Shown: piece after piece, positions 26,652 through 35,726 of the stretch
How positions within the stretch are numbered: position 1 is the stretch's first letter
Layout of the letters: each line of letters begins with the position of its first letter
NCBI GenBank assembly: GCA_019114755.1
Contig: DXEW01000003.1
Span: forward strand, 17,332 to 81,331
Direction of reading: 5' to 3'
From: Candidatus Borkfalkia faecavium
GTDB taxonomy: Bacteria; Bacillota; Clostridia; Christensenellales; Borkfalkiaceae
DNA: 64,000 bases
Program-made: the position numbers and the translations under genes
The notes under the pieces: generated by a model
What the model saw: only the letters and a program-made list of their open reading frames with translations
Told to the model about the DNA's origin: nothing
Databases searched by the model: none

Positions 26652-27794
26652 TTACGGGCGGGCGCTTTTTTTGGAGAGCAGGCGGGAACAGACGGCGGCG
26701 GCGATGAACAGCAGCACGCCGCTCCACAGGTCTGCGGCAAACGGCGCGCCCTGCGCCCAGCTTTGGTAGACGGCGAACAGTTCGGGGTTGCAGAACATAC
26801 AGGCGATCTGCGACAACGCCAGCCCCGCGATGCAGAAAAAGGCGGGGGCGCGGCGGCGCTCAAACAGGCGAGAAATCCCGCGCGAACAGGCGATGAGCCC
26901 GGCGATAAAGCCGACGCCCAGGCAGGCGTACACGCCGAAGACAGAAGGGTCCTGCCGCCAATAGGTAAGGCTGACGGAAGAGAGCAGCGACTGAAAGCAG
27001 CCCAGCGCCAGAAGCAGCGCCGTTGCCGACAGCCCCGGCACCACCTGCGTGAGCGCCACGGCAAAGCCCAAAAGCAAAAACAGCGGCCACACATACCAGG
27101 CGCGGGCCGTGATATCCGCCTGCGCCCCGCCGAAGATGCCGGCGCAGCCGAGCGCCAGCGGCAGCGCCAGGCCTATAATAAATAATAAGATGCGCGGGGC
27201 GGTGCGCTTTTCCCCCGCGAGGGGGCGCACCTCTGCGGGGTATGCCCCCGCCATCAGCCCCGCGAACAGGGCGGACACGGCGAAGGGGCACAGCTCCAGC
27301 AGGCGGCGCACGGCGAAAAAGCCGACCGCAAACCCCACGGCCGCCCCCGCGGCTATGGGAAGAAGGAACAGCGCGCAGGCCTTGAAGCGGCGGAAGATGT
27401 TGCCCAGCGCATAGAGGAGCTTTTCGTACAGGCCGAAGAGCAGGGCGACCGCCGCCCCGCTGACGCCCGGCACGATGACGGCAAGCCCCAAACAGGCGCC
27501 GAAAAGGATCGCCCGCCACACTTCCCCCGCCCCCGTATAGGAAAGGGAGGGCGCACTCTCGCCTTGCGAAGCGCCTTCGCCCGCGCTCTTCCCTGCTCCT
27601 GCGGTGTACTCTGCGGGCGCAGTTCCGCCTTGCAAAGAAGCGGCCGGGCTTTTTTGGGACGCGGCAGGAGCGCCTTCCGCGTTTTGCGGCGGTGCGGAAG
27701 AGGCGCGCCCTTCCGCAGGGCGGGGCTGCCCGTTATGCAAAGCGCCGCCTTGCTCGGGCGGCGCGCTTTTCTCGCTGCGGTGTTGGTCTTTCAC
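26652..27794 (-). CDS. DUF368 membrane protein (PopT-type undecaprenyl phosphate translocase)
   Basis: The protein has a Pro/Ala/Glu-rich hydrophilic N-terminus of about 90 residues, then eight or more hydrophobic segments. It carries the two inverted family motifs, VPGVSGAAVALLFG and VPGLSATALLLALG. Members of this family have been shown to recycle undecaprenyl phosphate across the membrane for cell-wall synthesis; that role is inferred. The track frame starts inside a heptamer repeat at 27944. A GTG at 27794, preceded by AGGGG and spaced eight bases, is a better start and gives 380 residues. Confidence 0.85.
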   Translation of the reverse strand: MKDQHRSEKSAPPEQGGALHNGQPRPAEGRASSAPPQNAEGAPAASQKSPAASLQGGTAPAEYTAGAGKSAGEGASQGESAPSLSYTGAGEVWRAILFGACLGLAVIVPGVSGAAVALLFGLYEKLLYALGNIFRRFKACALFLLPIAAGAAVGFAVGFFAVRRLLELCPFAVSALFAGLMAGAYPAEVRPLAGEKRTAPRILLFIIGLALPLALGCAGIFGGAQADITARAWYVWPLFLLLGFAVALTQVVPGLSATALLLALGCFQSLLSSVSLTYWRQDPSVFGVYACLGVGFIAGLIACSRGISRLFERRRAPAFFCIAGLALSQIACMFCNPELFAVYQSWAQGAPFAADLWSGVLLFIAAAVCSRLLSKKSARP

Positions 27795-27849
27795 GATCTT
27801 ACCCCTATATGATCTGTTCTTTGCCGCGTTCAAAAGAGCGGAAGGGATT

Positions 27850-27990
27850 TTGAATGTAAAATGTAAAGTGTAAAATGTAAAATTAAGGACGAACGGAAAA
27901 ATGTTTTTAATCTTTTCCAAAATTCTACATTCTACATTTACCATTTATAAATGAGATCCTTCGTCGCTGCGCTCCTCAGGATGACAGGGG
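27850..27990. repeat. Inverted heptamer arrays plus dispersed unit
   Basis: GAATGTAAAATGTAAAGTGT at 27851 and its inverted counterpart CTACATTCTACATTTACC at 27923-27941 flank about 45 bases and could fold into a long hairpin. GAGATCCTTCGTCGCTGCGC and CTCAGGATGACAG follow at once. The same inverted arrangement recurs at 49.5-49.6 and 57.1-57.2 kb. Confidence 0.85.
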
Positions 27991-28039
27991 GGAAAACAAG
28001 AGGCAGGCGAGGGCACGTCGCGTAAGGCGCGCCGCCCCC

Positions 28040-29869
28040 CTACTCGCTTTGGGCAAGGGCGCGGATGTGCGCCGCCAGCTCGCGCGAGGTCAGAAGCGCG
28101 TCGTCCGCCTGTTCCTGCGCATTGGCGTGGGCGACGAAGGCGTCGGGCGCGCCGAGGAGCAGCAGCTGCACCGCTTCGCCCTTCTGCGCGTAGTATTCCG
28201 CCACGGCAGAGCCGAAGCCGCCGGCGGCGTACCCTTCTTCAAAGGTGATGATCTTATGCCCCGCGTAGCGGTCTAACACGCCCGTATCCAAGGGCTTAAC
28301 CGTGCGGCAGTTGATGACCTTGACGTTGGTGAGCCCCGATACCCTGCGCGCATCCAAAGCTCTGCCTACGGCGCGCGCGCCCGAGGCGAGCACGATGACG
28401 CCGTCGCCTTCGGTGAGCGTTTCCCACAGCATGGTGTGGTTGATGCGCATGCGGGAGCCTAAATTGGCGGCATAGCCGTTGGGGTAGCGGATGGCGACGG
28501 GGCAGGCGAGGCTGCGGGCATAGTCAAACATATCCACAAATTCAGAACAATCTTTGGGGGCAAAAATTTTCAGGTTGGGAACGGCGCGCAGGGCCGAGAG
28601 GTCGAAAAGCCCCTGGTGCGTTTTGCCGTCCGCCCCCACAAAGCCGGCGCGGTCGATACAGAAGATGACGGGCAGGTTTTGCAGGCATACGTCGTGCACG
28701 ATCTGGTCGTAGGCGCGCTGCAAAAAGGTGGAATACAGGCACACCACGGGCGAAAGCCCGCCCCGCGCCATGCCCGCCGCCATGGTGACGGCGTATTCTT
28801 CGCAGATACCGACGTCGTAAAACCTATTCGGGAACTGCGAGGCGAAGTCGGCAAGCCCCGCGCCCTCGGTCATGGCCGCGGTGACGGCGACGAGGGTGGG
28901 GTCCGTCTGCGCCCGGGCGCACAGCACGCGCCCGAGCGCGACGGCGAAGGAGTTATTGCTGCCCACGAAGTTCTGGCCGACGCCGTGGAAGCGGGCGGGG
29001 TCTTCTTCCGCCGCTTCAAAGCCTTTGCCTTTGACCGTGACCGCGTGGAGCAGGATCGGGACGTCTAATTGTTTGATGTTTTCGAGCATGTAGATGAGCT
29101 CGGGCAGGCTGTGCCCGTCGACGGGGCCGATGTACTTGAAGCCGCAGCGCTCGAAAAATTCGTTTTTATTCAGCCAGCCCTTGATGGAATACTTCATCTT
29201 GCGCAGCTGCCTGCCGAAGGCGTTCGTCTCCTTGAAGGTGCGGCGCATGAAGCTGTTGAAGTCGCGGTAGTTCTTTTTCGCCGAAGTGCGCGCCAGGGCG
29301 CGGGCGAGGGCAGAGTTGTTCTTGTCGATGGCCATGCCGTTGTCGTTGAGCACGACGATGAAGTTTTTCGGCTTCTCTTCGGAAGAGAACACCGCCTCCA
29401 GCGCCAGGCCGTTGCCCATGGAGGCGTCGCCGATGACGGAAATCACCTTATACTGCTCGCCGAAGGTATCGCGGGCGTTGCACATGCCGATGCCCGCGGC
29501 GATGGAATTGCCGCTGTGGCCGGAGATAAAGCTGTCGAATACGCTCTCTTCGGGGTCGGCAAAGCCGGAAGGGCCCCCCTTGCGGCGGATGTGCGAGATG
29601 TCGCGCCCGCTCAAAATTTTATGGGTGTAGCTTTGGTGGCCGACGTCGAAGATGAGTTTATCTTGCGGGAAGTCGAACACCTTATGCAGGGCAAGGGTGA
29701 GCTCGACCGTGCCGAGGTTGGAGGCGAGGTGCCCGCCGTTTTCGCGCACGGCGGAAACGAGCTGCTCGCGCAGATGCCCCGCCAACTCTTCTAACTGCTC
29801 TATGGAATACTGTTTGATCTCTTCCGCCAACACTTGCAGCTCCTCTTTTTCTCTTCTGTCGATAATCAT
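28040..29869 (-). CDS. dxs: 1-deoxy-D-xylulose-5-phosphate synthase (divergent motifs)
   Basis: Dxs joins pyruvate and glyceraldehyde 3-phosphate in a thiamine-diphosphate reaction, the first step of the MEP isoprenoid pathway. The 609-residue product has GGHLASNLGTVELTLALH, the DVGHQSYTHKIL and SGHSGNSIAAGIG blocks, GPVDGH, and DRAGFVGADGKTHQG. Two usually strict motifs differ: the diphosphate motif GDG is GDASMGNG, and the catalytic EQHA is EEYA, keeping the Glu. ATG 29869 has no clear ribosome site; a GTG at 29833, six bases after GAGGAG, is a credible alternative start. No other MEP genes are nearby. Confidence 0.9.
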   Translation of the reverse strand: MIIDRREKEELQVLAEEIKQYSIEQLEELAGHLREQLVSAVRENGGHLASNLGTVELTLALHKVFDFPQDKLIFDVGHQSYTHKILSGRDISHIRRKGGPSGFADPEESVFDSFISGHSGNSIAAGIGMCNARDTFGEQYKVISVIGDASMGNGLALEAVFSSEEKPKNFIVVLNDNGMAIDKNNSALARALARTSAKKNYRDFNSFMRRTFKETNAFGRQLRKMKYSIKGWLNKNEFFERCGFKYIGPVDGHSLPELIYMLENIKQLDVPILLHAVTVKGKGFEAAEEDPARFHGVGQNFVGSNNSFAVALGRVLCARAQTDPTLVAVTAAMTEGAGLADFASQFPNRFYDVGICEEYAVTMAAGMARGGLSPVVCLYSTFLQRAYDQIVHDVCLQNLPVIFCIDRAGFVGADGKTHQGLFDLSALRAVPNLKIFAPKDCSEFVDMFDYARSLACPVAIRYPNGYAANLGSRMRINHTMLWETLTEGDGVIVLASGARAVGRALDARRVSGLTNVKVINCRTVKPLDTGVLDRYAGHKIITFEEGYAAGGFGSAVAEYYAQKGEAVQLLLLGAPDAFVAHANAQEQADDALLTSRELAAHIRALAQSE

Positions 29870-29952
29870 ATTGCGCCAAGGGCGGAAATATGACCGCTTT
29901 TTGCAAATTTGCGGCAGACCCTGCGGCAAATCTAAAGTCTTTTTCAGTATAA

Positions 29953-29981
29953 ATTATAAACGTTTAGCGGCGAATTGTCAA
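29953..29981 (-). promoter_or_regulatory. Strong promoter of dxs
   Basis: TTGACA, 17 bases and TATAAT on the minus strand, giving a leader of roughly 75-110 bases depending on the start codon. Confidence 0.85.
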
Positions 29982-30009
29982 GGTGTTTGCGGCAAGAGAA
30001 GGCAGGCGG

Positions 30010-30038
30010 TTGCTTTTTTGGTCTTTCTTTGGTATACT
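30010..30038 (+). promoter_or_regulatory. Promoter of the RlmI-like gene
   Basis: TTGCTT, 17 bases and TATACT, with GGAG and the ATG 15-25 bases further on. Confidence 0.78.
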
Positions 30039-30062
30039 GTAATAAAAAAAGGAGAGCGGGCG

Positions 30063-31235
30063 ATGCCGTACAGCGTTTATCTGAAAAAGGGAGAAGAGCG
30101 GCGCATCCTGGCGGGGCACAGCTGGGTATACGCCAACGAGGTCGCCAAAATAGAAGGAAAAGACAAAAACGGGGCTTTGGCAGGCGTGTACGCCGCCGAC
30201 GGCAGGTTTTTGGGGAAGGGGTACATCAACCACCTTTCCAAGATCCTCGTGCGCATCTTTATCCGCGGACAGGAAGAGGACGGGAAGGAGCTGTACGTCC
30301 GGCGCATTGCCGCCGCCAAGGCGCTGCGCGAGGCGGTGATGGGGGAAGATTCCGACTGCTGGCGGGCGGTGTTTGCCGAAGCGGACGACCTGCCCGCCTT
30401 CATCTGCGACAAATACGGCGACTACCTGTGCGTGGAACTCTTATCTTTGGGGGTAGACAGGCGCAAAGATATGATCTGCGAGGCGCTGTGCGAAGTGTTT
30501 GCGCCCAAGGGCATCTATATGCGCGGCGACGTGGCGGTGCGCCAAAAAGAGGGGCTCCCCCTGGAAAGCGGCGTCCTGTACGGCGAAGTGCCCGACTCCG
30601 TGTGCGTGCGGGAAAACGGCCTGCGAATGCTGGTAGATTTGAAAAACGGCCAGAAGACAGGGTATTTTTTGGATCAGAAGGAAAACCGCCGCGCCATCCG
30701 CCGCTACTGCCGCGGGCGGAAGGTGTTAGACTGCTTTTGCAACAGCGGCGGGTTTTCGCTGAATGCGGCCAGCGTTGCGAAGGAAGTGGTCGCCCTCGAT
30801 ATCTCGCGCTTTGCCTTAAACAACGTGGAAGAGAACGCGCGGCTGAACGGCTTTGCCAACATCGCCACCCGCTGCGGAGACGCCTTTGCCCTGCTGCGCG
30901 AGATGCGCGCCGCGGGCGAAAAGTTCGGCTGCGTGGTCCTGGACCCGCCCGCCTTCTGCAAGAGCGCGGCGGAGGTGCAGGACGCCTACCGCGGCTATAA
31001 AGACGTGAATATCTGCGCCATGAAGCTGGTGGAGCCGGGCGGGTTTTTGATGAGCTGCTCGTGCTCGCACTACATGACGGCGCAGCTGTTTGAAAAGATG
31101 CTGCGCGAGAGCGCCCGCGAGGCGGGCAGGCGCGCCAAAATTTTAGAGGTGCGCGTGCAGGCGCCCGACCACCCTGCCCTTCTCAGCGCCGAAGAGACGA
31201 GCTATTTGAAGGCCTTCATCCTGCAGCTGGAATAA
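30063..31235 (+). CDS. RlmI-like 23S rRNA (cytosine-C5) methyltransferase
   Basis: The 390-residue product has an N-terminal PUA-type RNA-binding domain (SVYLKKGEERRILAGHSWVYANEV) and a Rossmann methyltransferase domain with NGQKTGYFLDQKENRRAI, the SAM loop LDCFCNSGGFSL, VVLDPPAFCKS and a late CSCSHYM. This is the layout of RlmI, which methylates C1962 of 23S rRNA. The site in this organism is inferred. ATG follows AAAGGAG. The larger track frame starts upstream inside the dxs region and is not used. Confidence 0.9.
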   Translation: MPYSVYLKKGEERRILAGHSWVYANEVAKIEGKDKNGALAGVYAADGRFLGKGYINHLSKILVRIFIRGQEEDGKELYVRRIAAAKALREAVMGEDSDCWRAVFAEADDLPAFICDKYGDYLCVELLSLGVDRRKDMICEALCEVFAPKGIYMRGDVAVRQKEGLPLESGVLYGEVPDSVCVRENGLRMLVDLKNGQKTGYFLDQKENRRAIRRYCRGRKVLDCFCNSGGFSLNAASVAKEVVALDISRFALNNVEENARLNGFANIATRCGDAFALLREMRAAGEKFGCVVLDPPAFCKSAAEVQDAYRGYKDVNICAMKLVEPGGFLMSCSCSHYMTAQLFEKMLRESAREAGRRAKILEVRVQAPDHPALLSAEETSYLKAFILQLE

Positions 31236-31445
31236 AGGGAAATAAAGAAGGCGCTTCTTGCCGCCGGAAAAGGCTATTTCCCTTCCGCCGCCGAAAGAAG
31301 GCGGCTCTTTGCGGGAATACGGGGAAAGACTTCCTTTTCCTATTTATAAATATAGAAATATAGAAGAAGTGTGGCCCGGATGCAGGGCGCTTCTTCCAAA
31401 CAAAAATAAAAAAGGGGCGCCGACGCGCCCGAAAGGGAGAATGAT

Positions 31446-32300
31446 ATGATCACATTGCAAAACGAAAGGCTGCGCGTTTGCCTCGCCGAGCGGGGCGCGG
31501 AGATCGTGAGCGTGCAAAACGCCGACGGGTACGAGTTCATCTGGCAGGCGGACCCCGCCTTTTGGGGCAAGCACTGCCCCCTGCTGTTCCCCGTGTGCGG
31601 CAGGCTGCTGCACTTTACGCATGTGTATGAGGGGAAGGCATACAAGATGGGCAACCACGGCTTTGCCCAGCGCAAAATTTTTGCGGCAAAGCAGCTTTCC
31701 GGCACGCAGGCGGAATTTACCCTGCACGAAGACGAAGAGACGCTTTCCGAATACCCCTTCCGCTTTGCGCTGACCGTGCGCTATACCCTGGAGGGCAACG
31801 CCCTGACCATCGAGACGGGCGTGGAAAACACCGACAACAAGCCGCTGTACTGCAACTTCGGCTCGCACGAGGCGTACGCCGCCGGCGGGAACTTTACCGA
31901 CTGGGCGGTGCGGTTTGAAAAGAAGGAAGACTTTGTGCTCACCGAACAGAACGCCGACGGCCAGCTGACGGGCAGGCGCATCCCCTACAAAGACGATACC
32001 GACCTTTTGCCCCTTTCCTGGGAGATGTTCGCCAACGATTCGCTGCTGTTTGACGGCCTGCGCTCGCGCAAGGTATGGCTGGAACATAAGGGAGAACGGG
32101 TGCTGGAAGTGGAATTTGCCGATTTTCCGCACCTCTTACTGTGGACCAAGCCGGGGGCGCCGTATATCGCCATCGAGCCGTGGAACGGCCTGCCCGACAC
32201 CGCCGACGCCGACGGACAGCTGCGGCATAAGCTCGGCATCCTCCGCCTCGACCCCGGCGAAAGAAAGGCGGCGCCGCATACGATAAAATTTTTAAAATAA
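31446..32300 (+). CDS. Aldose 1-epimerase family protein (LacX-like)
   Basis: The 284-residue product has the galactose-mutarotase beta-sandwich pattern. FGSHEAYA supplies the conserved His and WTKPGAPYIAIEPWNG the late catalytic Glu region; CPLLFPVCGRL is typical of the LacX/YihR branch. It probably interconverts sugar anomers, but the substrate is unknown. ATG follows GGGAGA. The preceding 210 bases hold no clear feature. The stop codon lies four bases before a copy of the multi-hairpin element. Confidence 0.85.
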   Translation: MITLQNERLRVCLAERGAEIVSVQNADGYEFIWQADPAFWGKHCPLLFPVCGRLLHFTHVYEGKAYKMGNHGFAQRKIFAAKQLSGTQAEFTLHEDEETLSEYPFRFALTVRYTLEGNALTIETGVENTDNKPLYCNFGSHEAYAAGGNFTDWAVRFEKKEDFVLTEQNADGQLTGRRIPYKDDTDLLPLSWEMFANDSLLFDGLRSRKVWLEHKGERVLEVEFADFPHLLLWTKPGAPYIAIEPWNGLPDTADADGQLRHKLGILRLDPGERKAAPHTIKFLK

Positions 32301-32304
32301 AAAA

Positions 32305-32536
32305 GTTCACACAATTCTCGCCGCGACGGCGGCTGCGAATTGTCGTGATTTTAGGGAAACCCCGCGGGGCGCCATTCGGCTAGCCGCGGGGTTTCCCTCT
32401 TTGCGCGGCGATTTAAGGGCACGCCTTTATCAAACGCCGCGCAAATTCACCTTTCCCCGTGCAGCTCCTCGCTGTAAGGGGAAAAAGGCAAAAGCGTCGT
32501 TTTGCCTTTTTCTGTTGTTTATGGAGCGATAGAGAG
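32305..32536 (+). repeat. Multi-hairpin 3' element, copy 4 (behind the aldose-epimerase gene)
   Basis: Five bases past the stop codon the plus strand reads GTTCACACAATTC with its complementary arm GAATTGTCGTGATTTTAGG. A GGGAAACCCCGCGG hairpin, a GCGCGGCG/CGCCGCGC hairpin with the conserved loop AAGGGCACGCCTTTATC, and ACCTTTCCCC follow. The last hairpin, AAGGCAAAAGCG with CGTTTTGCCTT, has a T-run, and the copy ends ATGGAGCGATAGAGAG. Hairpin 1 is more divergent than in the other copies. Confidence 0.83.
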
Positions 32537-32579
32537 TTTGTTTCCATCCCGCGCACGAGCGCGCGGGAGCCCGCATTCT

Positions 32580-32725
32580 CCATCTGTCATCCTGAGCGAG
32601 CGAAGCGAGTCGAAGGATCTCTGAAAATAAAAAAGTCCTTGTCATTTCGACCGAGGGAAGGAGCAGCTGCGACTGACCGAGTGGAGAAATCTTGCGCGGT
32701 GCGTATCGAAAGACAAGCGCCTTTC
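32580..32725. repeat. Dispersed repeats (TGTCATCCTGAGCG and TTTCGACCGAGGGA units)
   Basis: One TCATCCTGAGCGAGCGAAGC / AGTCGAAGGATCTCT unit is followed by a CATTTCGACCGAGGGA / CTGACCGAGTGGAGAAATCT unit ending in TGCGTATCG. Both recur in the islands at 21, 36, 49, 57 and 63 kb. Confidence 0.85.
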
Positions 32726-32830
32726 CTCTATTCTCGGCTTCTACTTGGGGAAAGCTGTCACAAAGTGACGAAAGAGGGAAAAATGGCAACGGCAAAGCCG
32801 CCCGCAGAAAAATCTGCTGACGGCTTTTGA

Positions 32831-33113
32831 AACCAAGTCAAAGCAAAAGGGACCCGCCCTGAAAGGCGTCTTTTGCGCGCCTTGCGGCTCATCCTCATTG
32901 CAATACCTCTGGGGGTATTGCTGCTTCGTCTATCGCCCCAATTCATCGCAAAATGCGCTCTTTCAGGGTGCGAAGCAATCGCAAGCGGGTAGATTGCCGC
33001 AGATGCAAGGCAAAGCCCGCAGGTAATATAGAGACATATTGCCAAGGGCTTTAACGCCGCAGATGTGGTGAGATACCCGCTTCCGATCGGATCCCCTTTA
33101 CTTTGACTTGGTT
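32831..33113. mobile_element. MITE-like element with about 25-base terminal inverted repeats
   Basis: The left end AACCAAGTCAAAGCAAAAGG matches the reverse complement of the right end, AACCAAGTCAAAGTAAAGGG, with few differences. The 283 bases between the outer ends have no convincing gene; a 95-residue minus frame reads across one end and is probably fortuitous. Internally CCTGAAAGGCG and CGCTCTTTCAGG can also pair. No transposase and no clear target-site duplication were seen. Related arms occur in the leader at 18231. Confidence 0.7.
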
Positions 33114-33136
33114 AAGATCACAGCGTGTAAACTTAA

Positions 33137-33328
33137 TTACTCTTTTTCTTCCTTTTTATGCAGGTGGCAGCAGCCGCCGCAGTGGGCGCAGTCGCACCCG
33201 CAGCCGCCTTTGCCCTGCTTTTTGCGCACGAAGTGCAGGATGACGACGGCGATGACGGCCCCTGCCGCCAACACGGCGATGGCGACGGAGAGCACCGCCC
33301 CCGCTGCCGAACAGAGGGAATACAGCAT
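33137..33328 (-). CDS. FeoB-associated Cys-rich membrane protein
   Basis: The 63-residue product has one hydrophobic helix (about residues 9-33) followed by KKQGKGGCGCDCAHCGGCCHLHKKEEKE. This is the layout of the small Cys-rich proteins encoded beside feoB in many Firmicutes. The Cys/His cluster may bind iron on its way through FeoB. ATG follows GGAAAGGAGG. It is the last gene of the feo operon, 89 bases after feoB. The overlapping 76-85 residue frames are shadows. Confidence 0.85.
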   Translation of the reverse strand: MLYSLCSAAGAVLSVAIAVLAAGAVIAVVILHFVRKKQGKGGCGCDCAHCGGCCHLHKKEEKE

Positions 33329-33417
33329 ATCTGCCTCCTTTCCGCCGTGCGGCTATCCTTGCTGCTTGCCGCGCGGCGGTTTCCATTCAAAATTTTACAG
33401 CCGCAAGAGCCTGCGCC

Positions 33418-35724
33418 TTACTGGCGCAGCGCGGCGCCCGTGCCCTTCCTCTTTCCAAATAAATTTATTTTGCCGCGGTTGCGCAGGGCGAAATAGGCGA
33501 TGACGAGCGCCAGCACCGCCGCCACGATGAATGCCGTCCACCACCACGAGAGCACGACATACACGAGCGAGGCGGTGACATACGAGGTCAGCATCCAGAA
33601 GCCGACGGTGTTTTTGAACTTGCCCTTGGGCGTTTCTGCCTTGACGGTGGCTGCCGCCGCGAAGCAGGGGATGGTGAGCATGTTGAACACGGTAAAGGCG
33701 ATCAGCGCCTGCCAGGTGATGCCGGTGGCGTCCATGAGGGCGAGCACGGCGCCGATGCCGCTTTCGCCGTCGTCCCAGGCAGGGATGACCGCGCCGATGG
33801 CGGCGGCGAGGATGTAGAAGGTGGAGACGACGTTTTCTTTGGCGATCAGGCCGGTGACCGCCGCCACCACGAACACCCAGCCGAACCTGCCCAGCTGCAG
33901 GCCGAAGCCCATGGGGGTGCACACCCACTGCACGAAGGAGCCGATGTTGTAGAGGATGCTCTCTTCCATCGGCACCATCTGCCAGCTCCAGGAGAAGTTG
34001 GAGAGGAACCAGATGACCACGCAGGAGGCGAGGATGATGGTGAACGCCTTTTTGATATAGTGCTTGAGTTTATCCCACAGATGCGCCATCAAATTGGAAA
34101 AGCGGGGCAGGTGGTAGGCGGGCAGCTCCATGATGAAGGGAGCCACTTCGCCGCGCATGCTGGTCTGGCGCATGAAGGCGACCATGATGACCGCCATCGC
34201 CATGCCGAACAGATATAACAGGAAGACGATGAGGTCGGCATTGACGCCCGTATAGGCGGAGGCGAGGGCGCCGCAGATGGCGGCGAGGATGGGCGCCTTG
34301 GCGCCGCAGGTGAAGAAGGGTATGACGCGGGTGGTCATGATGCGCTCTTTATCGTCGGAGAGGGTGCGCGTGTTGATGGCGGCGGGCACCGAGCAGCCGA
34401 AGCCCATGACCATGGGGATGAAGGCGCGGCCCGTGAGGCCGAACTTGCGGAAGGCCCTGTCTAAGATAAAGGCGACGCGCGCCATGTAGCCGGTATCTTC
34501 TAAAATGGAGAGGATGAGGAACATGAACAGGATCTGCGGCACGAAGGAGATGACCGAAGACACGCCGCCCCAGATGCCGTCGAACAGCAGGCCCTTCGCC
34601 CACGGGTACACGGCGGCGGCGTCCAGACCCGTTTCGATGAGGGCGCCGATCTGATCGGTGACAAACCCCGTCAGGTTGAACAGGATCGCGCCGGGCGTCG
34701 ATATGCCGGCGCTGCTGAAAAACACCGCCACGAAGGCGTCGAGCACGTCGCTGCCCGTCGCTACGTCAAAGCAGAAGCCTTCGCCGCCGTTGAACCAGCC
34801 GACGATGGTGTTCAGGTAGAACAGGTCTTCGCCGAAGGTGAAGTGGAACATGAAAAAGAGGATGACGATGAAGATGGGGATACCCCAGATCCTGTGGGTG
34901 AGCACGCGATCGGCTTTATCCGAGCGGCTCATCCCCTGCTTTTTGGCGGACCTGTGCAGGGCGGAAGAGAAGTGCGCGGTTATGTACTTGTAGCGGGCGT
35001 CGGCAGCCTTCGCCTCGAAGTCGCCGCCGAACACGTCGTCCTTGTGCTGCGCCTTGAACTCCTGCGCCATCTTCGCCTCGGCGGGGTGGTTTTTGACCTC
35101 GATCTCGTCCCCTTCCACCAACTTAACGGCGTGGAAGAGGGGGTCTTTTACCTCTTTCCCCTTCAAAGCGATGCGGATATCATCGATGACGTGCGCGAGC
35201 GAGCTTTCCGACAGCACGCTCGCCCCTTGGCGCTTTTTGGCGGAGGCGGCGTAGGCGCGCTCCATCAGCTGCGCGATGCCCTCGTTTTTGAGGGCGGAGA
35301 TAGGAACGACGGGCACGCCCAGCGCCTGTTCCAGCTTTTTGGCGTCGATGGTGTCGCCGCTCTTTTTGACGGCGTCGATCATGTTCAGCGCCACCACCAC
35401 GGGCACGTCGATCTCTAACAGCTGCGTGGTGAGGTACAGGTTGCGCTCTAAATTGGTGGCGTCCACCACGTCGATGACGCAGTCGGGCTTTTCATCCAAA
35501 ATGAAATTGCGGGCGATGACCTCTTCGGGCGAATAGGGCGAAAGCGAATAGATACCCGGAAGGTCGACGACGGCGACGGGGCTGTTCAGCTTTTTATACA
35601 CACCCTCGCGCTTATCGACGGTGACGCCCGGCCAGTTGCCCACGTGCGCCGTGCTGCCCGTGAGGGCGTTGAACAGCGTCGTTTTGCCGCTGTTGGGGTT
35701 GCCTGCCAGTGCAAATTGCAGCAT
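33418..35724 (-). CDS. feoB: FeoB, ferrous iron transport GTPase
   Basis: FeoB imports Fe2+ under anoxic conditions. The 768-residue product starts MLQFALAGNPNSGKT, with G1 at residues 8-15, G3 DLPGIYSLSPYS and G4 NMID. The helical GDI-like region and a C-terminal membrane domain with two Gate motifs follow; GCSVPAAINTRTL and FTCGAKAPI contain the conserved cysteines. ATG 35724 overlaps the end of feoA1 region (two bases apart) and has GGAGGT upstream. The eight additional residues in the track are not used. Confidence 0.97.
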   Translation of the reverse strand: MLQFALAGNPNSGKTTLFNALTGSTAHVGNWPGVTVDKREGVYKKLNSPVAVVDLPGIYSLSPYSPEEVIARNFILDEKPDCVIDVVDATNLERNLYLTTQLLEIDVPVVVALNMIDAVKKSGDTIDAKKLEQALGVPVVPISALKNEGIAQLMERAYAASAKKRQGASVLSESSLAHVIDDIRIALKGKEVKDPLFHAVKLVEGDEIEVKNHPAEAKMAQEFKAQHKDDVFGGDFEAKAADARYKYITAHFSSALHRSAKKQGMSRSDKADRVLTHRIWGIPIFIVILFFMFHFTFGEDLFYLNTIVGWFNGGEGFCFDVATGSDVLDAFVAVFFSSAGISTPGAILFNLTGFVTDQIGALIETGLDAAAVYPWAKGLLFDGIWGGVSSVISFVPQILFMFLILSILEDTGYMARVAFILDRAFRKFGLTGRAFIPMVMGFGCSVPAAINTRTLSDDKERIMTTRVIPFFTCGAKAPILAAICGALASAYTGVNADLIVFLLYLFGMAMAVIMVAFMRQTSMRGEVAPFIMELPAYHLPRFSNLMAHLWDKLKHYIKKAFTIILASCVVIWFLSNFSWSWQMVPMEESILYNIGSFVQWVCTPMGFGLQLGRFGWVFVVAAVTGLIAKENVVSTFYILAAAIGAVIPAWDDGESGIGAVLALMDATGITWQALIAFTVFNMLTIPCFAAAATVKAETPKGKFKNTVGFWMLTSYVTASLVYVVLSWWWTAFIVAAVLALVIAYFALRNRGKINLFGKRKGTGAALRQ

Positions 35725-35726
35725 AG

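Noticed and set aside
32758-33045. 95-residue minus-strand frame over the MITE-like element
   Set aside because: Starts inside the element and reads out through one terminal repeat; no ribosome site and no domain. It is best explained as repeat-derived.
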